Origin: Actinoplanes sp. N902-109
Lineage (GTDB): Bacteria; Actinomycetota; Actinomycetes; Mycobacteriales; Micromonosporaceae
NCBI RefSeq assembly: GCF_000389965.1
Contig: NC_021191.1
Coordinates: forward strand, 4,775,501 to 4,839,500
Reading direction: 5' to 3'
DNA: 64,000 nucleotides
The position numbers and the translations under genes are program-made. The notes below the pieces were generated by a model. It made no database searches, was not told the DNA's origin, and saw only the letters and a program-made list of their open reading frames with translations. Position 1 is the stretch's first letter. The number at the start of each line of letters is the position of its first letter. Positions 17,749 through 26,370 of the stretch are shown one piece after another.

Positions 17749-18668
17749 CACAGCCAGGCCTTCCAGGTGGCCTCGTGCTCACCGACCCACTTCCTGGCCG
17801 CGTCGTCGGCGCTCAGACCCTGGTTGGTGATGGCGTCCGCGACCAGGTTCTGGTCCTCGTTGGTCCACCGGAACCTCTGGATCAGCTGGTAGGCGGAGCC
17901 GCCGGTGTCCGCGAACCTCTTGCTGACGATCTTGTCGAGGGTGTAGTCGGGGTAGTCGCAGGCCACCTTCTTCGGGTCGGCGTCGCACCCGGCGGTGTAG
18001 GCGGGCAGCTTGACCCGGGCGTACTTCTCCTTGGCGAAGAGCCATTGCGGCTCGTAGAAGTAGAACAGCAGCGGCTTCTTCTGCGCGGTCGCCTGCTGCG
18101 CGGCCTTGATGATCGCGGCCTCCGACCCGGAGAACACCACCTTGTAGTCGAGTTTGAGGTTGGCGACCAGCGCGACGTCGTTGGTGACGAAGGACGGGTC
18201 GCCGTCGAGCATCTGCCCCTTGCCGCCGGACTCGGAGGTGCGGAACAGGCTCGCGTACTTGTTGAGGTTCTTCCAGTCGGTGATGTCCGGGTACTGCTCG
18301 GCCATCCACTGCGGGACGTACCAGCCGATCACGCCCTTGTTGCCGGTCGGTCCGGCGTCCACGGCGACCTTCTTGTCCTGGATGTAGGTCTTCTTCAGGT
18401 CGTCGTGACCCCAGTTCTCCACGATCGCGTCCACCTCGCCGGTCTCGAAGCCCTGCCAGGCGATCTCCTCCTTGAGGTTCTTCCGGTCGACGGTGTACCC
18501 CAGTTCGTGCTCCAGCAGGTAGGCCAGCACCGCCGCGTTGGCCTCGTAGCCGACCCACGGGTTGACGGCGAGCTTGACGGTCTTCTCCCCGGAACCGCCG
18601 GCGGTGGAGGAGGCGCCGCCGCACCCGCCGACGGTGAGGACGAGCACGAGCACCAGGAGACGTTTCAC
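17748..18668 (-). CDS. Glycine betaine/choline ABC solute-binding lipoprotein (OpuAC-like)
   Basis: A 306-residue lipoprotein: signal LLVLVLVLTVGGC with lipidated Cys16, then a quaternary-amine binding fold (VKLAVNPWVGYEANAAVLAYLLEHELGY, IAWQGFETGEVDAIVENWGHDD, WYVPQWM, PLLFYFYEPQWLFAKE). The tryptophan-rich pocket is typical of OpuAC/ProX-type proteins that hold the trimethylammonium group. The GTG start overlaps the permease stop (GTGA). It delivers substrate to the double permease and OpuAA-like ATPase of the same operon. Confidence 0.92.
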   Translation of the reverse strand: MKRLLVLVLVLTVGGCGGASSTAGGSGEKTVKLAVNPWVGYEANAAVLAYLLEHELGYTVDRKNLKEEIAWQGFETGEVDAIVENWGHDDLKKTYIQDKKVAVDAGPTGNKGVIGWYVPQWMAEQYPDITDWKNLNKYASLFRTSESGGKGQMLDGDPSFVTNDVALVANLKLDYKVVFSGSEAAIIKAAQQATAQKKPLLFYFYEPQWLFAKEKYARVKLPAYTAGCDADPKKVACDYPDYTLDKIVSKRFADTGGSAYQLIQRFRWTNEDQNLVADAITNQGLSADDAARKWVGEHEATWKAWL

Positions 18669-20527
18669 GAGGGGCGTCCTTTCGGGATGAGACGGTCGAG
18701 GACGATGCCGAGCAGCACGATCGCGAAGCCGGCGGCCAGGCCCCGGCCGAAGTCCTCGCGCTGGGCGAACCCGGCGACCACGTCGTAGCCCAGCGCCCCG
18801 GCGCCGACCAGCCCGCCCACCACCACCATCGCCAGCACCATGACGATGCCCTGGTTGGCGGCGAGCAGCAGGCCGGGCCGGGCCATCGGCAGCTGCACCT
18901 TCCAGAGCAGCTGCCGGGGTGTGGAACCGGCCGACAGCGCGGCCTCGACGACGGTGCCGGGCACGTCGCGCAGGCCCCGCTCGACCAGCCGCACCACCGG
19001 TGGCACGGCGAAGATGACCGCGGCCACGATCGCGGTGAACCGGCTCGCCCCGAACAGCGCGACGGCCGGCAGCAGGTAGACGAACGACGGCATGGTCTGC
19101 GCGGCGTTCAGCAGCGGGTGCAGCACGGCGGCGAACCGGTCGTGCCGGGCGCTCAGCACCCCCAGCAGCACCCCGGCGGCCATCGTCACCAACATGGCGA
19201 CCAGCACCGACGCGAGCGTCTGCATGGCGTGCGGCCACAGGCCCAGCCCGGCGATCCCGGCGGCGGCCGCGGCGGCCGTCAGCGCTGGGCGCCAGCCGCT
19301 GGTCAGCGTGCCGAGCACCGCGACGACCAGCACGAAGTACCACCACGGGGTGCCGGTGAGCACGGTCTCCAGCGGGTCGAGCAGGACCGCGCTGACGGCG
19401 TTCTTGATCGCCTCGGTCGCGTCGTACCAGTGCAGCTCGACCCACCCGGTCAGGTCGTTGACCGGAGCGGCGAAGGAGTGGGCAGGGTGCGCCGGACCCC
19501 ACGGGACGAGCACCGCGAGCGCGGTCACGACCACCGCCAGGACGGCCGGTCGGCGCCGGGGCTTCCGGGGCAGGCCGGTCAGCCGGTCCAGCACGATAGC
19601 CAGCAGCACGATGGCCAGGCCCGCGTCGAACGCCACGCCCACGTTGACCCGCTCGAGCGCCTGCACGATCGTCTGGCCCAGCCCCGGCGCGTCGATCAGC
19701 GCGGTCACCACCACCATGGACAGCGCCATCATGATCGTCTGGTGGATCGCCAGCACGATCGCCGGGGCCGCCAGCGGCAGCCGCACCTTGCGCAGGACCT
19801 GCCCCGGGGTCGAGCCGAGCGCGGTGGCGGCTTCCACGGCCGTGGCGTCGACGGTGCCGACGCCCAGCGCGGTGATCCGGATCGTCACCGGCACGGCGTA
19901 GATCACCGTGGCGATCACCGCGGCCGGCTCGCCGATCAGGAACAGCAGCGTCATCGGGGCCAGGTACGCGAACGTCGGCATGATCTGCATGACGTCCAGC
20001 AGCGGGCGCAGCAGCGCACCGACCCAGCGCACCCGGGCGCTGAGCACCCCCAGCGGCACCCCGGCCAGCACCGACAGCAGCACCGCGGCCAGGGTCAGCG
20101 CCAGCGTGGCGACCCCCTCGTCCCACAGTCCCAGCCAGCCCACCCCCAGCAGACCGGCGACGGCGACGACCGCGACCCGCCACCCGGACAGCAGGAAGCC
20201 GAGCGCACCGGCCGCCGCGATCAGCCCCGCGCCGCCGAGCCAGGACAGCACCGCGTGCACGCCGTCGACCACCTGGACGACGCCGAGCCGGAGGTAGTTG
20301 ACCCCGTACAGGAAGAGCGGGCTGCTGTCCCGGTTGGCGTCCACCCAGGTGCGCACGTCGGTGAGGAACCGGAACGCGGCGGCGTCGTCGCCCTGCGCGG
20401 CGCCGGTCGCGCGCACGACGGGATAGGCGGCCACGGCCAGGACCGCGGCAACCCCGATGACGGTACGCCGGCCCGGCCGGAACCGGCGGGTGACGCCGGC
20501 CGCCGCGGGGGCCGCCACGGCGGTCAC
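18665..20527 (-). CDS. Double-length glycine betaine ABC permease (two OpuAB domains in one chain)
   Basis: A 620-residue membrane protein, about twice the length of ordinary OpuAB/ProW. Two binding-protein-dependent permease domains are visible. The first (about 125-310) has GVPLGVLSARVRWVGALLRP...QIMPTFAYLAPMTLLF and EAATALGSTPGQVLRKVRLPLA. The second (about 410-605) has GVLLGVLSARHDRFAAVLHP...QTMPSFVYLLPAVALF and EAALSAGSTPRQLLWKVQLPMA. The repeats are clearly homologous, so one chain replaces the usual permease dimer. GTG 20527 overlaps the ATPase stop by GTGA. Confidence 0.9.
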   Translation of the reverse strand: MTAVAAPAAAGVTRRFRPGRRTVIGVAAVLAVAAYPVVRATGAAQGDDAAAFRFLTDVRTWVDANRDSSPLFLYGVNYLRLGVVQVVDGVHAVLSWLGGAGLIAAAGALGFLLSGWRVAVVAVAGLLGVGWLGLWDEGVATLALTLAAVLLSVLAGVPLGVLSARVRWVGALLRPLLDVMQIMPTFAYLAPMTLLFLIGEPAAVIATVIYAVPVTIRITALGVGTVDATAVEAATALGSTPGQVLRKVRLPLAAPAIVLAIHQTIMMALSMVVVTALIDAPGLGQTIVQALERVNVGVAFDAGLAIVLLAIVLDRLTGLPRKPRRRPAVLAVVVTALAVLVPWGPAHPAHSFAAPVNDLTGWVELHWYDATEAIKNAVSAVLLDPLETVLTGTPWWYFVLVVAVLGTLTSGWRPALTAAAAAAGIAGLGLWPHAMQTLASVLVAMLVTMAAGVLLGVLSARHDRFAAVLHPLLNAAQTMPSFVYLLPAVALFGASRFTAIVAAVIFAVPPVVRLVERGLRDVPGTVVEAALSAGSTPRQLLWKVQLPMARPGLLLAANQGIVMVLAMVVVGGLVGAGALGYDVVAGFAQREDFGRGLAAGFAIVLLGIVLDRLIPKGRPS

Positions 20528-21555
20528 GCCGCCACCCGGTCCGGCCGGCGGGTCAGCACGGGCAGCAGCTCCTCGCGGCCCACCACCTTGTCGCCCACCC
20601 GCACCGGGTGCTCGGCGCGCAGCAGCAGCGGGATGGCATCGCGGATCAGCATGGTCGCCGGGATCTCACCGCCGGGCTCGTCCTCCGGCCGGCGGTCCCG
20701 GGCGATCCAGCGCACGCTGAGCACATCGGCGCGGGGCACATCCCGCACGAAGTCGCGCACGTAGTCGTCGGCGGGCGCGCCGACCAGCTCCTCCGGGGTG
20801 CCCACCTGCACCAGCACCCCGTCGCGCAGCACCGCGATCCGGTCACCCAGGGTCAGCGCCTCGGCCAGGTCGTGGGTGATGAACACCAGCGTCTTGCCCA
20901 CCTCGGCGTGCAACCGGCGCACCTCGTCCTGCATGTCCCGGCGGATCAGCGGGTCCAGCGCGCTGAACGGCTCGTCGAACAGCAGCACCTCGGGGTCGGT
21001 GGCCAGCGCCCGGGCCAGCCCGACGCGCTGCTGCATGCCGCCGGACAGCTCGGCCGGGAACTGCTGCTCGTGCCCGGCCAGCCCGACCAGCTCCAGCACC
21101 TCGGCCGCACGCCGGTGCCGTTGCGCCCGCCCGGTGCCCTGGATCTCCAGCCCGTACGCCACATTGTCGACCACCCGGCGGTGCGGCAGCAGCCCGAAGT
21201 GCTGGAACACCATCGCCACCCGGTGCCGGCGCAGGTCGCGCAGCCGCTTGGGGCTCATCGCCCGCACCGGCTCACCGTCGATGCGCACCTCCCCCGCGGT
21301 CGGCTCGACCAGCCGGGTCAGACAGCGCACCAGCGTCGACTTGCCGCTGCCGGACAACCCCATGACCACGAAGACCTCGCCCCTGGGTACGGCGAAACTG
21401 ACATCGCGCACCGCCGCCACGCAGCCGGTCCGTTCGCGCAGCTCGGCCCGGGGCAGCGCCGCCAGCGCGGACCCGGGCACCCGGCCGGGCTTCGGGCCGA
21501 ACACCTTCCACAGGTGGTCAACGGCGATCGTGGGTGGCATGGGCGCTCCCGTCAC
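20524..21555 (-). CDS. Glycine betaine ABC transporter ATPase (OpuAA/ProV-like)
   Basis: A 343-residue ATPase: Walker A GLSGSGKST at 66-74, signature LSGGMQQRVGLARA near 165, Walker B LLFDEPFSALDPLIRRDMQDEV and the switch histidine in TLVFITHDLAEAL. The insertion VPGSALAALPRAELRERTG before Walker A and the AMSPKRLRDLRR loop are typical of OpuAA. The C-terminal extension after about residue 270 is shorter than a full CBS pair. Two starts are possible: GTG 21555, or ATG 21540, which has GGGAG at a good distance. Confidence 0.92.
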   Translation of the reverse strand: MTGAPMPPTIAVDHLWKVFGPKPGRVPGSALAALPRAELRERTGCVAAVRDVSFAVPRGEVFVVMGLSGSGKSTLVRCLTRLVEPTAGEVRIDGEPVRAMSPKRLRDLRRHRVAMVFQHFGLLPHRRVVDNVAYGLEIQGTGRAQRHRRAAEVLELVGLAGHEQQFPAELSGGMQQRVGLARALATDPEVLLFDEPFSALDPLIRRDMQDEVRRLHAEVGKTLVFITHDLAEALTLGDRIAVLRDGVLVQVGTPEELVGAPADDYVRDFVRDVPRADVLSVRWIARDRRPEDEPGGEIPATMLIRDAIPLLLRAEHPVRVGDKVVGREELLPVLTRRPDRVAA

Positions 21556-21564
21556 GGTCGGCTC

Positions 21565-23052
21565 TCAGGGCGTGGTGGTGAGCAGATCTGCTGCCTTCTC
21601 GCCGATCATCAGCACGGCGACGACCGGGTTGACCGAGGTCATCAGCGGGAACACCGAGGCGTCGGCGACCCAGGCGTTGGTGAAGCCGCGCAGCCGCAGC
21701 CCCGGATCGACCACGGCCAGCTCGTCGGTGGTCGCGCCCATCCGGCAGGTGCCGGCCGGGTGGTACACCGTGTGGTGCGCGGCCCGCCCGTACGCCGACA
21801 GCTCGGCGTCGGTCTGCAGGTGCGGCCCCGGCGCGATCTCCCGTGCGATCCAGGACGCGAACGGCTCGGTCGCGGCCACCTCGCGGGCCAGCCGCAACCC
21901 GTCCACGACGGTCTGCTCGTCGTAGCCGTCCGGGTCGGTGAAGTAGCGGAAGTCGAGCGCCGGTCTGCTCGCCGGGTCGGCACTGGTCAGCCACAGCCGG
22001 CCGCGGCTGCGCGGCCGGGGGACGTTGGGCGTCATCCCGAAACCGTGCGCCGGGACGTCGTACCCGAGTCTCGCGGTGTTGACCGTGAAGGGCAGCTGGT
22101 AGAGGTGGAACATCAGGTCGGGGCGGCTGCCCGCGGGGTCGCGGCGGACGAACAGCCCGGCGTCGGCGTCCATCGCGGACTCCGCCGGGACCGGCCGCGC
22201 CGATTCCCACAGGATCAGCGATTCGGGGTGGTCGAGCAGGTTCTCGCCGACGCCCGGCAGGTCCAGCACCGGCGTGATGCCGAGCCGTTCCAGGTCGGCG
22301 GCCGGCCCGATGCCGGACAGCAGCAACAGCCGCGGGGTGTCGATGGCCCCGGCGCTGAGCACGTACCGGTCGCCCGTGATGGTCTCGGTGGTCGTGCCGG
22401 TGCGCACCTCGACCCCGGTGATCCGGGCGCCGCTGGTCGCCAGCCGGAAGGCCCAGGTGTCGGTGCGCACGGTCAGGTTGGGCCGGTCCAGGTGCGGGTG
22501 CAGGTAGGCCACGGACGAACTCGACCGGACGCCCGTGCCGGGGTCGTAGGCGACCGGGAAGAACCCGGTGCCGTCGGCGAACGGCTGCGCGTTGAAGTCG
22601 TCGCGCACCGGCACGCCGAGCGCGGCATGGCAGGCGGCCACGAAGTCGACGGCCAGGGGATTGCGCTCGACCACCGGGACGATGCTGATCCGCAGCCGGT
22701 CCCAGTAGGTCTTCATCTCCGCGGCGGACCAGCCCTCGGCCCCCGCCGCCACCCAGTCCGCGAAATCCTCGTCGGGCGGCCGGAAACTGATCATCGTGTT
22801 GTGTGACGAACAGCCGCCGAGCATCTTTCCGCGCGAGTGCACGATGTGCGAGTTGCCCCGCGGCTGCGGCACAGTCGGATAGGCATAGTCGAACTCGGAC
22901 TCCAGCAAGTTGATCCAGTTGCGCAGCTGCAGGATGCGCGCGTCCCCGACATCCGACGGCCCGCCCTCGACCAGGCAGACCCGCACCCCGGGGTCCTGCG
23001 ACAACCGCGAGGCGGTCACCGCCCCCGCGGTGCCGCCACCCACCACGACCAC
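21565..23052 (-). CDS. betA: GMC oxidoreductase, choline dehydrogenase (BetA)-like
   Basis: A 495-residue FAD enzyme of the GMC family: VVVGGGTAGAVTASRLS at the very N-terminus, GGCSSHNTMISFRPPDEDFADW, the LSAGAIDTPRLLLLSGIGP signature, and the C-terminal catalytic region TVYHPAGTCRMG...NPVVAVLMIGEKAADLL. Choline dehydrogenase oxidises choline to betaine aldehyde and often on to betaine, which fits a following betaine importer and demethylation genes. The start is uncertain: the frame is open back to a TAG near 23090 but offers only a GTG at 23052, so translation may begin at a rare codon upstream (LETSGYDVVVVGGG). No betaine aldehyde dehydrogenase is nearby. Confidence 0.85.
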   Translation of the reverse strand: MVVVGGGTAGAVTASRLSQDPGVRVCLVEGGPSDVGDARILQLRNWINLLESEFDYAYPTVPQPRGNSHIVHSRGKMLGGCSSHNTMISFRPPDEDFADWVAAGAEGWSAAEMKTYWDRLRISIVPVVERNPLAVDFVAACHAALGVPVRDDFNAQPFADGTGFFPVAYDPGTGVRSSSSVAYLHPHLDRPNLTVRTDTWAFRLATSGARITGVEVRTGTTTETITGDRYVLSAGAIDTPRLLLLSGIGPAADLERLGITPVLDLPGVGENLLDHPESLILWESARPVPAESAMDADAGLFVRRDPAGSRPDLMFHLYQLPFTVNTARLGYDVPAHGFGMTPNVPRPRSRGRLWLTSADPASRPALDFRYFTDPDGYDEQTVVDGLRLAREVAATEPFASWIAREIAPGPHLQTDAELSAYGRAAHHTVYHPAGTCRMGATTDELAVVDPGLRLRGFTNAWVADASVFPLMTSVNPVVAVLMIGEKAADLLTTTP

Positions 23053-23208
23053 GTCGTACCCGGAAGTCTCCAGCTTGCGCCACCACCCCGGCTAGATCCC
23101 GTGCTGTCACCCTGCTGTGATCCAATGGCGGCGGTCAATGCCCTGGGAACACTTTTACCGCGACGCAACAATCTCGCGGCGCCCGGACCGGCGGTTAGTA
23201 TTCGGGGC

Positions 23209-23637
23209 ATGCTGGCCGTCTCCTGGCGCGATGTGGTCCTCGCTGTGCTGCCCTCCGCCCAGCTCACCCCGGGTGCCCCGGCGGCCGCGGTGGCCTCGGC
23301 GGGCGAGCGCCTGGGCACCCGGCTGCCCGCTGACCTGGCAGCCCTGCTGCAAGAGACCGACGGCGTGCGCTCGGCCGACGGAAACCACCTGATCTGGCCG
23401 GTTACCCGCATCGTGAACGACAACCTGACCGCCCGCGACACCCTGCCCGCCTTCAAGGACCCCGACGCCCCGCTGCTGTTCGGCGCCAGCGGTGGCGGCA
23501 GCGACCGCGTCGCCTGGGACCCGGCCAGCCCGGCCCACATCATCGTCTGGGACCAGGACACCGACGAACGCCGCCCGGTCGCCGTCGACCTCGCCGACTA
23601 CCTCACCCGGGTGCTGGCCGAGGAGGCTGATCTCTGA
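23209..23637 (+). CDS. SMI1/KNR4 (SUKH) family protein
   Basis: A 142-residue SUKH-fold protein: ASAGERLGTRLPADLAALLQETDGV at residues about 25-50, then LIWPVTRIVNDN, LLFGASGGGSDRVAWD and IIVWDQDTDERRPVAVDLADYL. SUKH proteins commonly serve as immunity proteins against polymorphic toxins, but many genomic copies are solitary. No toxin gene is adjacent here. The ATG at 23209 follows a TAGTAT -10-like hexamer by only seven bases, which suggests a leaderless transcript. Confidence 0.82.
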   Translation: MLAVSWRDVVLAVLPSAQLTPGAPAAAVASAGERLGTRLPADLAALLQETDGVRSADGNHLIWPVTRIVNDNLTARDTLPAFKDPDAPLLFGASGGGSDRVAWDPASPAHIIVWDQDTDERRPVAVDLADYLTRVLAEEADL

Positions 23638-23644
23638 CCCGGGC

Positions 23645-23925
23645 TCAACCCCGCAGCGGCACCCGCCTGAGCCGGATCGCGCGCCGGACCATCCGCCACC
23701 CGGCCGGCCCCGGCCGCACCACGTCCGCATAGACGACGCTGCCGCAGCGCCCGTCCGCCCCGATGCCGATCCCCTTGCTGATCGCCCGCACGCTGCCGTC
23801 ATCCTGCTCGGACAGCACGATGTCGGTCACGTGATGCCCGAGCAGGATGCTCCTCGATCTCCCGGATGGCCGTGCATGCTGATCAGATCGGTGATGGCCT
23901 GCCGGTCGTCCGCGCCGAGAGCCAT
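23645..23925 (-). pseudogene. SnoaL-like protein gene with an internal deletion
   Basis: The start is intact: GGAGG before ATG 23925 and then MALGADDRQAITDLISMHGH, a typical SnoaL/NTF2-like N-terminus. The C-terminal half is also intact but in another frame: GHHVTDIVLSEQDDGSVRAI and then SVVYADVVRPGPAGWRMVRR up to a stop at 23645. The roughly 45-60 residues that should join them are missing and the frame is broken near 23866. This is a clean internal deletion. The parent protein would be a small cone-barrel enzyme or binding protein of about 140 residues. Confidence 0.65.
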
Positions 23926-24130
23926 GGGATCCTCCGCCGAGGTCGTCGGAGAACCCCACTCAACCGACCCGCCCCCGCGCCGGCAAGCGCGTTTCCCGCC
24001 GGCGCGACACCCGGGTGGTCCAGTACGCCGTGGGGCGGGCCGGTCGGCCGACTGTCCACTGCGGATGGACGATCCGGGCATGGTCGATCGGCTCTGGTGC
24101 CGTCCGGTGCACACGCAGCATGCTGGCGGG

Positions 24131-24775
24131 ATGATGGCGCCGCGGCGGACCGCCTTGATCGCGGGGGTGTGCTATCTGCTCACCTTCGCCTCCGTCCCGA
24201 CGGTGGCGTTGTACCAGCCGGTGCGCGACGACGGGTTCAGCGCCGGGGGCGGCCCGGCCCACGCGGTCGTTGCCGGGGGCGCGCTGGAGATCGTGGCGGC
24301 GCTGGCGTGCATCGGCACCGCCGTGGTGCTGTACCCGGTGCTCCGGCGGCACAGCGAGGTGCGTGTGCTGGGGTTCGCCGGGGCGCGGGTGCTGGAGGCC
24401 GCGACCATCTTCGTCGGTGTGGCGGCGGTGCTGGCGATGGTGACCCTGCGACGCGACGGCGCCGGGGCGGGTGCGGCGGGCACCGGGCAGGCCCTGCTCG
24501 CTTTCTACGACGGGCTGTTCATCATCGGCCAGGGGTTCCTCCCGGCGGTCAACGCCGTCCTGCTGGGCACGCTGCTCCTGCAATACCGGCTGGTGCCGCG
24601 GTGGCTGCCGGTGCTCGGGCTGGCCGGCGCGCCGCTGCTCGTCGGGTCCGATGCCGGGGTGCTGCTCGGGGCGTGGGACCGGCTGTCCCCGGTGGCGGCG
24701 GCCGCAGCCCTGCCCGTCGCGGTCTGGGAGTTCGGTCTGGGCGTCCATCTCGTGCTGCGCGGCTTGCGGGAGTAG
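24131..24775 (+). CDS. DUF4386 family integral membrane protein
   Basis: A 214-residue protein with about six hydrophobic segments and the DUF4386 pattern: RRTALIAGVCYLLTFASVP at the N-terminus, ALEIVAALACIGTAVVLYPVL, VLGFAGARVLEAATIFVG and GFLPAVNAVLLGTLLLQYRLVPRWLPVLGLAGAPLL. The family is common in bacteria and has no known role. Starts at ATG 24131 or the adjoining ATG 24134 are equivalent. The reading frame extends upstream, but that part lacks hydrophobic character and a start signal. It lies between two deletion-damaged genes. Confidence 0.8.
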   Translation: MMAPRRTALIAGVCYLLTFASVPTVALYQPVRDDGFSAGGGPAHAVVAGGALEIVAALACIGTAVVLYPVLRRHSEVRVLGFAGARVLEAATIFVGVAAVLAMVTLRRDGAGAGAAGTGQALLAFYDGLFIIGQGFLPAVNAVLLGTLLLQYRLVPRWLPVLGLAGAPLLVGSDAGVLLGAWDRLSPVAAAAALPVAVWEFGLGVHLVLRGLRE

Positions 24776-24960
24776 CCAGCCGGGCGACCCGGCGCGGGCC
24801 GGTGGTGCGCCGGTAGCCGGCGTCGGTCAGCTCCGCGACCCGGTCCCCGTCGGTGTGCGCGTCGAGCGCCACGCCGGTCCAGCCGGCCGGACCGAGACAT
24901 GCCGGTACGCAGGCACCCCAGCAGCGGATCCCCGTCATCGAACCGCAACGGATGCGTCAT
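24776..24960 (-). pseudogene. MmcQ/YjbR-like gene with internal deletion and lost 3' end
   Basis: The N-terminus MTHPLRFDDGDPLLGCLRT (from ATG 24960) and, in another frame, the C-terminal region CLGPAGWTGVALDAHTDGDR followed by VAELTDAGYRRTTGPRRVAR match the two ends of a MmcQ/YjbR (DUF419) protein. The central 60 to 70 residues are absent, the frames differ, and the C-terminal frame has no stop before running into the DUF4386 gene. The 5' end also overlaps the end of the membrane protein gene by 26 bases. The remnant has clearly decayed by deletion. Confidence 0.6.
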
Positions 24961-25777
24961 CACCGCGGTCTGCCCCGTCGGGGACGGCCGGTGCGGCAAC
25001 CGGGCCCGCCGTCGCCCCCGCCGCGGAGAACATCAGCCCGAGCACGGTCAGCAGCACCGCCGCCAGCACGAGGAACCAGGAGAGAGCGAGCGGTGACATC
25101 AGGAACGTGGGGGTGCGCGTCGCGATGTCACCCGACACCATGGCGGCCACGGCGGCGGCGAGGAAGACGGTGAGCGGTGCGGCGACCCGGCAGATCCCCG
25201 CGTACGCGGCCAGCCGGCGCTGCACCGGGCGGGCCAGCGACGCGGTCAGCACGACGGCTCCCCCGGCGGTCAGCCAGACGCCCAGCGCCGGCCCGGTCGC
25301 GGTGCAGTCCCCGCCGTGCAGCGCGGCCCGCGCCGCCAGCGTGTCGGGGGCACCCTGGGCGATGAAGTAGGTGGCGATCGTCGGGAACGCGACAACGGTC
25401 ACGAAGCGGGCCACGCTGACCGCCGCCGGGTCGATGTCCGCCTCGCGCAGCAGCAGCGTGACGCCTTGCAGCAGAGTCACCACGGCCAGCCCGAACACCA
25501 GCCCGTCGACGAGTTCGGCGGTGGCAGCCCGGGCGCGGGCACCATCCATGTTCTCCCCGGCCAGCACCGAGTAGAGCAGGGTGGCCAGGATCAGCGCGAT
25601 GAAGGCGACGAACAGGCTGAGCGGTACGCCGGTGTCGCCGCCCGCGGTACGCCGGCCGCCCTGCGCCGGGGTGAGCAGCAGCACCAGGGCGGTGAACGCG
25701 AACCCGGCCAGGACACCGGTCAGTTGCCCGTAGTTCTCGGCGACGGACGCCAGGTCAGCGAGCGGCACGCAGGACAT
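24935..25777 (-). CDS. Multi-pass membrane protein of unknown function
   Basis: A 280-residue protein with about eight hydrophobic segments, for example GQLTGVLAGFAFTALVLLL, LSLFVAFIALILATLLYSVLAG, LVFGLAVVTLLQGVTLLL, VTVVAFPTIATYFIAQG, VWLTAGGAVVLTASLA, VAAPLTVFLAAAVAAMVSG and LSWFLVLAAVLLTVLGLMFSAAG. I recognise no transporter or enzyme motif. The C-terminal tail is Ala/Asp-rich and cytoplasmic in character. The start at 25777 is preceded by little ribosome-binding signal; MSCVPLADLASVAENYGQ is otherwise a natural beginning. Confidence 0.7.
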   Translation of the reverse strand: MSCVPLADLASVAENYGQLTGVLAGFAFTALVLLLTPAQGGRRTAGGDTGVPLSLFVAFIALILATLLYSVLAGENMDGARARAATAELVDGLVFGLAVVTLLQGVTLLLREADIDPAAVSVARFVTVVAFPTIATYFIAQGAPDTLAARAALHGGDCTATGPALGVWLTAGGAVVLTASLARPVQRRLAAYAGICRVAAPLTVFLAAAVAAMVSGDIATRTPTFLMSPLALSWFLVLAAVLLTVLGLMFSAAGATAGPVAAPAVPDGADRGDDASVAVR

Positions 25778-25830
25778 CGCGCCACCCTGCCGGGCGTCCG
25801 GGCGCGGAACAAGAACGCGGCTGCGGGCCG

Positions 25831-26361
25831 CTACGACCGGGCGTTGTGCAGCCGGATACCGCTGAAGGACACCGTGCTGGCGACGACGGCGGCCCAGAAG
25901 GCCTGGAGGTTGTCCAGCACGCGCAGCTGGATGCCCGCCGCGGCGTGACAGGCGAGCAGGTCACTGACCGGCTCGGGCGGGCCCAGCGGGACGACCGGCT
26001 CGGTGGCGACCACGGCGTACGGGCGCGGCTCGCCGATGGGGTGGAACGGCCCCGCGGGCAGCCGGTACGCGTACAGCCGGGTGGTCCGCACCGCGGGCAG
26101 CCAGGCGTACTCGATGACATGGACCCGGTCGCCGCCGCCGGGGCCGATGATCCGCTCCCGGTCCGGTGCGGTGGTCTGCGGGCCGGTCCAGGCCAGCACG
26201 CGCGGGCACCGGCGGGGAAACCAGTAGTCCGGCGCACGGTCGCGGCCGACCGCCCAGACGTAGGCCTCCGGCTGGGCGGCGGTCGCCGCGACGTGCGGCA
26301 CGAACTCGGTGATGCCCGGGTCCTCGGAGAAGTGCAGCACCTCTCCCGGCCCGGGACACAT
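25831..26361 (-). CDS. DUF6886 family protein
   Basis: A 176-residue cytoplasmic protein of the DUF6886 family, recognised from GEVLHFSEDPGITEFVPHVA, the PEAYVWAVGRDRAPDYWFPR block, and IEYAWLPAVRTTRLYAYRLP. Members are found across bacteria as single small proteins without known function. The start can be ATG 26361 or the GTG just before it. It ends 53 bases from the start of the upstream membrane protein gene on the same strand, and may share a transcript with it. Confidence 0.82.
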   Translation of the reverse strand: MCPGPGEVLHFSEDPGITEFVPHVAATAAQPEAYVWAVGRDRAPDYWFPRRCPRVLAWTGPQTTAPDRERIIGPGGGDRVHVIEYAWLPAVRTTRLYAYRLPAGPFHPIGEPRPYAVVATEPVVPLGPPEPVSDLLACHAAAGIQLRVLDNLQAFWAAVVASTVSFSGIRLHNARS

Positions 26362-26370
26362 CACCCGAGG

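Noticed and set aside
20608..22806. A 732-codon plus-strand frame across the betaine transporter and dehydrogenase genes
   Set aside because: Shadow of the minus-strand genes; composition is His/Gln/Arg/Gly-rich and no motif is present.
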